Both the position numbers and the translations under genes were made by a program. A stretch of 10,857 nt of DNA, taken from assembly GCA_022701965.1 (NCBI GenBank), contig JAKONL010000304.1, positions 1 to 10,857 on the forward strand, in the 5' to 3' direction. This stretch comes from Burkholderiaceae bacterium (GTDB lineage Bacteria > Pseudomonadota > Gammaproteobacteria > Burkholderiales > Burkholderiaceae). The notes under the pieces are model-generated. The model ran no database searches. It was not told where the DNA came from and worked only from the letters and a program-made list of their open reading frames with translations. This document shows positions 6,664 through 10,857 of this stretch, piece after piece (position 1 is the first letter of the stretch; every line of letters starts with the position of its first letter).

Positions 6664-7563
6664 ATGAGTTCCATCGCAACTTCACCTGACGCGGGCGGCA
6701 TCCCGGGCGGCGGCACGGCACTCGGCCGGGTCAAGCCGTCCGCCGTGTTCACGCGCTGGGAGCTGTGGGGCACGCTCATGGTGCTGCCCTACCTGCTGGT
6801 CTTCCTGGTGTTCGTGCTCTACCCGGTGGGCTACGGACTCTGGCTCGCGCGCCATCCCCAGAGCTACGTGAAGCTGGCCGAGGACCCGATCTTCTTCCGC
6901 TCGCTGATCAACACGGTCGTGTTCCTCGTGATCGCCATCAACGTGAAGATGCTGGTGGCGCTCGTGCTGTCGGGCTTCTTCGTGCAGTCGCGCTGGTGGA
7001 TCAAGATCGTCTCGGCGATCTTCATCCTCCCGTGGGCGATGCCGTCGATCCCGACCATCCTCTCGATCCGCTTCATGCTGAACCCCGAGTGGGGCGTGAT
7101 CAACCAGACCATCTTCCGGCTTACCGGCGCCGACGGTCCGAACTGGCTCAACGACCCGACGCTCGCGCTCGGGTTCTCGATGCTGGTGCACATCTGGAAG
7201 TCGCTGCCGTTCTGGACGCTGATCCTGCTCGCGGGGCGCCTGGCCATCCCGGCCGACCAGTACGAGGCGGCGTCGGTCGACGGTGCGACCTCGTGGCAGA
7301 AGTTCCGCTTCATCAGCTGGCCGTCGCTGCGCACGCTGTTCCTCACCTCCACCATCCTGTCGATGATCTGGACGCTGGGCGACTTCAACAGCGTCTACCT
7401 GCTGACCGGCGGCGGTCCCGCCGACCTCACGCACGTGCTCGCGACGCTGGGCATCCGCTACCTGAGGCTCGACCAGGTCGACCTGTCGATGGCGTCCATC
7501 GTCGTCGCCATGCCGCTGGTGCTGCCGCTCGTGTATTTCATGATGAAGAGGCTGTCGAAATGA
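6664..7563 (+). CDS. Sugar ABC transporter permease (UgpA/MalF-like, CUT1 type)
   Basis: This 299-residue inner-membrane subunit is one half of the transmembrane channel. A glycine-rich cytoplasmic tail (1-33) precedes TM1 (about 37-60). Further hydrophobic segments lie near 81-106, 112-136, 166-190, 224-247 and 273-294, giving the six-helix plan of the short MalF/UgpA type. The EAA loop that docks the ATPase is YEAASVDGATSWQKFRFISW (200-219), followed by PSL, with the conserved Glu201, Ala202-203, Gly207 and Pro220. FNSVYLLTGGGPADLT (241-256) is the typical CUT1 sequence after TM5. The start is fixed by GGAGGG 7 nt upstream. The stop overlaps the next start as ATGA, so the two permeases are co-translated. 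The loop after TM1 (61-79) is short and lacks the large MalF periplasmic insertion. Transported substrate cannot be read from the sequence. Confidence 0.94.
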   Translation: MSSIATSPDAGGIPGGGTALGRVKPSAVFTRWELWGTLMVLPYLLVFLVFVLYPVGYGLWLARHPQSYVKLAEDPIFFRSLINTVVFLVIAINVKMLVALVLSGFFVQSRWWIKIVSAIFILPWAMPSIPTILSIRFMLNPEWGVINQTIFRLTGADGPNWLNDPTLALGFSMLVHIWKSLPFWTLILLAGRLAIPADQYEAASVDGATSWQKFRFISWPSLRTLFLTSTILSMIWTLGDFNSVYLLTGGGPADLTHVLATLGIRYLRLDQVDLSMASIVVAMPLVLPLVYFMMKRLSK

Positions 7564-8411
7564 CGCGGATCAAATGGAAGGCGGTGGCGACCGAAGCCAA
7601 GCTGCTGCTGATCGGCATCCCGGTGCTGATCTGGACGCTGATCCCGATCTACCACATGGTGCTGTTCGCGATCTCGTCGAAGGACTCGGCGACCTCGGGC
7701 AACCTGTGGCCCGCGAACCCGACGCTGAACAACTTCGCGATCGTGTTCCAGCAGAAGCATTTCTACCTGAACCACTTCTGGACGCAGCTCGGGAACTCGC
7801 TGTTCATCGCCGTGACGGTCGGCGCGCTGACGCTCTTCGTCGCGACGACGGCCGCCTTCGCGATCAGCCGGCTGCGCGTGCGCGGCGGCCGCACGGTGAT
7901 GAACCTCGCGCTCTTCACGTACTTCATCCCGGCCGCGTTCCTGGCGGTGCCGATGTACAAGACGATGGGCAACTACGGGCTGCTCAACAGCCAGTGGGCG
8001 CTGATCCTCGCCATGGTGACCATCGCCTCGCCGTACTGCATCTGGGTGCTCAAGCAGGCCTCCGACAAGCTGCCCTACGAGCTCGACGAGGCCGCGCGCA
8101 TGGACGGCGCTTCGCCGCTGCAGCTCTTCCGCATGGTCTACATCCCGCTGATGGTGCCGTCGCTGGTGGCGGTCGGGACCTATTCGCTGCTGCTGGCCTG
8201 GAACGAGTACCTGTATGCGTTCCTGCTGCTGTCCAACGACCGCAGCGTGACGCTGGCCGTCGCGCTCGGCAGCTTCCTGTCGGCCGACGACTCGCCCTGG
8301 GAGCTGCTGATGGCCACCGGCCTGATCTACGCGCTGCCGCCGGCGGCGATCTACTACACCTTCAAGCGCTACATGGTCGGCGGCCTCACGGCCGGCGCCG
8401 TCAAGAGCTGA
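7560..8411 (+). CDS. Sugar ABC transporter permease (UgpE/MalG-like, CUT1 type)
   Basis: This 283-residue inner-membrane subunit pairs with the preceding permease. The ATG at 7560 overlaps the previous stop (ATGA), and MTRIKWKAVATEAKLLLIGIP begins TM1 directly, which fixes the start although the frame is open far upstream. Membrane segments lie near 14-38, 77-103, 113-135, 144-164, 198-222 and 247-267. The EAA loop reads LDEAARMDGASPLQLFRMVY (175-194), followed by IPLMVP. The C-terminus GGLTAGAVKS is the usual ending of MalG-type CUT1 permeases. The periplasmic stretch after TM1 (SKDSATSGNLWPANPTLNNF, 40-59) is the common CUT1 pattern. It is intact and in normal codon style. It lies 32 nt before the ATPase gene. 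Confidence 0.94.
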   Translation: MTRIKWKAVATEAKLLLIGIPVLIWTLIPIYHMVLFAISSKDSATSGNLWPANPTLNNFAIVFQQKHFYLNHFWTQLGNSLFIAVTVGALTLFVATTAAFAISRLRVRGGRTVMNLALFTYFIPAAFLAVPMYKTMGNYGLLNSQWALILAMVTIASPYCIWVLKQASDKLPYELDEAARMDGASPLQLFRMVYIPLMVPSLVAVGTYSLLLAWNEYLYAFLLLSNDRSVTLAVALGSFLSADDSPWELLMATGLIYALPPAAIYYTFKRYMVGGLTAGAVKS

Positions 8412-8443
8412 CGTCGAAAAAAGCAAGGCAGGAAGCTTCCTTC

Positions 8444-9514
8444 ATGGCAACCGTATCGTTTCGCAAAGTCCAGAAATCCTTCGGCAAGGTGCCGATCATC
8501 CGGGGCCTGAGCTTCGACATCCTCGACGGCGAATTCGTCGTACTGGTCGGGCCATCGGGCTGCGGCAAATCGACGCTGCTGCGCATGCTCGCCGGCCTCG
8601 AGGCGATCAGCGGCGGCGAGATCCTGATCGACGACCGGGTGGTCAACGACCTCGAGTCCAAGGACCGCGACATCGCGATGGTGTTCCAGAGCTATGCGCT
8701 CTATCCGCACATGACCGTCGGCGAGAACATGGCTTTCAGCATGCGGCTGCGCAACGCCGACAAGGCCGATACCGAGGCGCGCGTGGATCGCGCCGCGAAG
8801 ATCCTCGACCTCGGCGCGCTGGTGCACCGCTATCCGCGCGAGCTGTCGGGTGGCCAGCGGCAGCGCGTGGCGATGGGCCGCGCGATCGTGCGCGACCCCA
8901 AGGTGTTCCTGTTCGACGAGCCGCTGTCGAACCTCGACGCCAAGCTGCGCGTGGCGATGCGCGCCGAGATCAAGGCGCTGCACCAGCGCCTGAAGACCAC
9001 CACCGTCTACGTCACGCACGACCAGATCGAGGCCATGACCATGGCCGACCGTATCGTCGTGATGCACGACGGCATCGTCGAGCAGATCGGCACGCCGCTG
9101 GAGCTCTTCGACCGTCCGACGAACCTGTTCGTCGCGCAATTCATCGGTTCGCCGTCGATGAACGTGCTCGCCGGCACCGCACGCCACGCGCACGGGCGCC
9201 CCTGGGTGGAGGCACAGGGCGCGCACTGGCCGCTGCCGATCGGCGCCCGCGTGACCGAAGGCCAGGCCGTGCACTATGGCGTGCGGCCGACCGACCTGGT
9301 GCTCTCCGCGACCAGCGAAGGCATTCCGGCGCAGGTGGTGGTGGTGGAGCCGACCGGCGCCGAGACCGAGCTGCTGCTGCAGGTCGGCGACGAGAAGATC
9401 GTGCTGGTGATGCACGGCCGGGTCGACGTGAACCCCGACGACACGGTGTACCTCACGCTGAATGTCGACAAGGCGCACGTCTTCGACAGCGCCAGCGGCG
9501 CGCGGCTCGACTGA
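8444..9514 (+). CDS. Sugar ABC transporter ATP-binding protein (UgpC/MalK/MsmX-like)
   Basis: This 356-residue cytoplasmic ATPase powers the importer. It has Walker A GPSGCGKST (36-44), Q-loop Gln82 in MVFQSYALYPHMTV, signature LSGGQRQRVAMGRA (134-147), Walker B VFLFDEP (154-160), D-loop SNLDAKLR (162-169) and switch His192 in YVTHDQIEAMTMADR. A C-terminal TOBE/OB regulatory domain (about 235-350) includes FIGSPSMN (233-240) and YGVRPTDLVL (278-287), as in MalK and UgpC. The ATG at 8444 is chosen because homology begins at once (MATVSFRKVQKSFG); AGGA around 8429-8433 is the ribosome site. The frame is open far upstream but that part is a shadow of the permeases. All catalytic residues are present, so the importer is energetically complete apart from the broken binding protein. 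It is followed after only 10 nt by the dioxygenase gene. Confidence 0.95.
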   Translation: MATVSFRKVQKSFGKVPIIRGLSFDILDGEFVVLVGPSGCGKSTLLRMLAGLEAISGGEILIDDRVVNDLESKDRDIAMVFQSYALYPHMTVGENMAFSMRLRNADKADTEARVDRAAKILDLGALVHRYPRELSGGQRQRVAMGRAIVRDPKVFLFDEPLSNLDAKLRVAMRAEIKALHQRLKTTTVYVTHDQIEAMTMADRIVVMHDGIVEQIGTPLELFDRPTNLFVAQFIGSPSMNVLAGTARHAHGRPWVEAQGAHWPLPIGARVTEGQAVHYGVRPTDLVLSATSEGIPAQVVVVEPTGAETELLLQVGDEKIVLVMHGRVDVNPDDTVYLTLNVDKAHVFDSASGARLD

Positions 9515-9524
9515 AAGCCGGGCC

Positions 9525-10331
9525 ATGGCGCAACTGTCCGCTGCCGAGGTCTCGCAGTACCGCGACCAGGGCTACGTCATCCCCGCCTTCAGGCTCGATT
9601 CCGCGCGCGTGACGGCGATGCGCGAAGCGCTCGACGCGCTGATCCGCGACAACCCCGGCGTGCGGCCCGAGAAGCTCGTTTCCGCGCACGTCGAGGGCGA
9701 CAACGGCGAAGGCGTGCGCGGCAGCCGCGCCTTCCTCGATCTGGCGATGGACCCGGAGATCGTCGAACTGGTGTCCGGCGTGATCGGCGACGACGTGATC
9801 CTCTGGGGCTGCCACGTGTTCTGCAAGCCGGCCGGGCAGGGCTTCGAGACGCCGTGGCACCAGGACGGCCACTACTGGCCGATCCGGCCGCTGGCCAACT
9901 GCACGGTCTGGGTGGCGCTGGAGGAATCGAGCCGGGCGAACGGCTGCCTGCGCGTGATCCCGCGCTCGCATGCCGGCGAAGTGCTGCATCCGCACCTGCA
10001 CGAGGACCGCGACGACCTGACGCTCAACCAGCGCATGGCCGCGGGCAGCTTCGACGAGGCCGAGGCGGTCGATCTCGAACTCGAGCCGGGCCAGATGTCG
10101 ATGCACGACGTCTACATGATCCATGGCGCGAAGGCCAACACGTCGGACCGGCGACGCACCGGCGTCGCCCTGCGCTACATGCCCGCGAGCTCGGTGTTCG
10201 AGCGCGACCTGCGACCGGCGGACGGCAAGACCGGCGTGGCGGTCGATTTCGCGCGCCGGCCGTTGTGGCTGCTGCGCGGCACCGACCGCAGCGGACGCAA
10301 CGACTTCGAGACCGGGCACCGGCGGCCCTAG
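9525..10331 (+). CDS. Phytanoyl-CoA dioxygenase (PhyH) family Fe(II)/2-oxoglutarate oxygenase
   Basis: The 268-residue product belongs to the PhyH branch of non-haem iron oxygenases, which use O2 and 2-oxoglutarate to hydroxylate small molecules, releasing succinate and CO2. The iron triad is visible: His112 and Asp114 in TPWHQDGHYWPI, and His200 in YMIHGAKANTSDRRR. The 2-oxoglutarate-binding arginine is within Arg209-211, just before TGVALRYMP. Family marks also include WVALEESSRANGCLRVIPRSH (129-149) and LEPGQMSMHD (186-195). The fold starts at QYRDQGYVIPAF, supporting the ATG at 9525, though its Shine-Dalgarno is weak. It follows the ATPase gene by 10 nt and so almost certainly shares its transcript. 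That placement suggests it acts on the imported compound or its breakdown product. Relatives hydroxylate ectoine, phosphonates or acyl-CoA, so the substrate cannot be assigned. It ends 22 nt from the converging dehydrogenase gene. Confidence 0.9.
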   Translation: MAQLSAAEVSQYRDQGYVIPAFRLDSARVTAMREALDALIRDNPGVRPEKLVSAHVEGDNGEGVRGSRAFLDLAMDPEIVELVSGVIGDDVILWGCHVFCKPAGQGFETPWHQDGHYWPIRPLANCTVWVALEESSRANGCLRVIPRSHAGEVLHPHLHEDRDDLTLNQRMAAGSFDEAEAVDLELEPGQMSMHDVYMIHGAKANTSDRRRTGVALRYMPASSVFERDLRPADGKTGVAVDFARRPLWLLRGTDRSGRNDFETGHRRP

Positions 10332-10348
10332 CCGGGCCGGCCGGGCTA
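10329..10348. terminator. Near-perfect GC-rich inverted repeat between convergent genes, possible bidirectional terminator
   Basis: The 20 bp pair symmetrically at 9 of 10 positions; only the G/G pair at 10334 and 10343 fails. The arms begin TAGCC and end GGCTA, and the left arm includes the dioxygenase stop codon. The element sits in the 22-bp gap between convergent stops (10331 and 10354), where a shared terminator is expected. There is no T-run on either side, so intrinsic termination would be weak, and a random GC-rich palindrome is possible. Confidence 0.35.
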
Positions 10349-10353
10349 CGCGC

Positions 10354-10857
10354 TCAGTCGAAGTTCAGGATCACCTTCATCGCCTGCGAGCGGTCCGCCG
10401 CCAGCGCGAAGGCGCGCGCCGAGTCGCGGTAGGAGAGCGTCGCCGAGATCAGCGGCTTCACGTCCACCAGTCCCTTGTTCAGCAGTTCGACCGCGACCGC
10501 GAATTCCTCGTGGAAGCGGAAGGCGCCGCGCAGTTCGAATTCCTTCGCGACGATGGTGTTGATCGGCAGCGTCATCTCGCCGCCGAGGCCGACCTGCACG
10601 ATGATGCCGCGCGGGCGCAGCGCGTCGAACGCGCCTACCAGCGCGCGGCCGTTGCCGCTGGCCTCGAACAGCACGTCGAAGCTGCCCTTGTCCTGCGTGA
10701 AGCGCGCGAGCCCGTCGGGCGTCTCGGCGACGTTCACGACCTCGTCGGCGCCGACCTTGAGCGCCTTGCCGAGCGTGTGCGCGCCGACGTCGGTGGCGAC
10801 GATGTGCGAGGCGCCCGCGCGCCGCGCCGCGACGATGGTGTTGATCGGCAGCGTCAT
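10354..10857 (-). CDS. Zinc-type medium-chain dehydrogenase, L-idonate 5-dehydrogenase-like (N-terminal part missing, edge doubtful)
   Basis: The minus strand encodes the C-terminal 167 residues of an MDR-family polyol/aldonate dehydrogenase; full-length relatives have about 340-350. It would oxidise a secondary alcohol of a sugar alcohol or sugar acid with NAD(P). Visible marks are ARRAGASHIVATDVG with the cofactor-binding Asp, FDVLFEASGNGRALVGAFDAL, RGIIVQVGLGGEMTLPIN, LRGAFRFHEEFAVAVELL and the C-terminus DRSQAMKVILNFD. FRFHEEF and DRSQAMK resemble L-idonate 5-dehydrogenases. The zinc-binding catalytic domain lies beyond the edge. The residues at the very edge (MTLPINTIVA) are not a true start: they repeat an internal segment and replace the expected Gly-rich NAD-binding motif. 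The gene reads toward the dioxygenase and may belong to a separate operon. The family is firm; the first 10 residues are suspect. Confidence 0.82.
   Translation of the reverse strand: MTLPINTIVAARRAGASHIVATDVGAHTLGKALKVGADEVVNVAETPDGLARFTQDKGSFDVLFEASGNGRALVGAFDALRPRGIIVQVGLGGEMTLPINTIVAKEFELRGAFRFHEEFAVAVELLNKGLVDVKPLISATLSYRDSARAFALAADRSQAMKVILNFD
10546..10575 (-). repeat. 30-bp direct repeat, internal copy
   Basis: On the minus strand this segment encodes MTLPINTIVA within GLGGEMTLPINTIVAKEFEL, where a segment like this is expected in idonate-dehydrogenase-like proteins. It is identical over all 30 bases to 10828-10857. This copy appears to be the genuine one. Confidence 0.85.
10828..10857 (-). 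repeat. 30-bp direct repeat, copy at the window end
   Basis: The last 30 bases of the window match 10546-10575 exactly, 282 bp (94 codons) apart and in the same reading frame. The match ends at 10828, where the sequence becomes normal dehydrogenase (ARRAGASHIV). The copy reaches the last base, so its outer limit is unknown. It replaces the expected Gly-rich nucleotide-binding motif, which points to a false join or a tandem duplication. Confidence 0.85.

Noticed and set aside
8431..8440. Perfect 10-bp palindrome GGAAGCTTCC just before the ATPase start
   Set aside because: Without a loop it can form only about three base pairs, and part of it is simply the ribosome site; likely chance.
1..10857. 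Search for CRISPR arrays, tRNA or rRNA genes, insertion sequences and attachment sites
   Set aside because: No repeat arrays, cloverleaf-type sequences, transposase motifs or terminal inverted repeats were seen. All gaps are under 160 bp and are described above.

Overview
The window is high-GC DNA densely packed with bacterial genes. Every gene in it is an ordinary proteobacterial catabolic or transport type. Strong GC bias at third codon positions produces long shadow reading frames on the opposite strand. A Bug/TctC periplasmic binding protein beside sugar-acid genes, plus the protein styles, suggests a Burkholderiales betaproteobacterium (Comamonadaceae or Alcaligenaceae type). This is inference, because no rRNA or marker gene is present. 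Both ends cut genes, and the odd length fits a whole metagenomic or draft contig.

Layout. (1) Minus strand, 2251 down to 1: dgoK (2-keto-3-deoxygalactonate kinase), dgoA (2-keto-3-deoxy-6-phosphogalactonate aldolase) and a class II aldolase/adducin-family gene that runs off the left edge. (2) A 159-bp divergent control region (2252-2410) with a perfect 6-bp-stem inverted repeat and a palindrome that supplies -10-like hexamers on both strands. (3) Plus strand, 2411-5176: a Bug/TctC solute-binding protein, a D-2-hydroxyacid dehydrogenase overlapping it by ATGA, and a DgoR-like GntR/FCD repressor. (4) A 96-bp gap, then plus strand 5273-10331: a CUT1-type sugar ABC importer (binding protein, two permeases, ATPase) with a phytanoyl-CoA-dioxygenase-family Fe(II)/2-oxoglutarate oxygenase as the last gene. 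(5) Minus strand, 10857-10354: the C-terminal part of an L-idonate-5-dehydrogenase-like medium-chain dehydrogenase, converging on the oxygenase gene.

How they fit together. DgoK and DgoA convert 2-keto-3-deoxygalactonate to pyruvate and glyceraldehyde-3-phosphate. The DgoR-like regulator probably senses galactonate or a related acid. No dehydratase (dgoD) or sugar dehydrogenase making galactonate is present, so the upper pathway must lie outside the window. The ABC importer probably brings in a sugar or sugar derivative, and the oxygenase and dehydrogenase beside it are candidates for modifying it. That coupling is the least explained part of the locus.

Two defects stand out. The ABC binding-protein gene has a one-base deletion at about 5773/5774 that splits an otherwise intact protein. 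The last 30 bases of the window exactly repeat 10546-10575 in the same frame and replace the expected NAD-binding glycine motif of the dehydrogenase. The second is either a contig-end assembly artefact or a 282-bp in-frame duplication.
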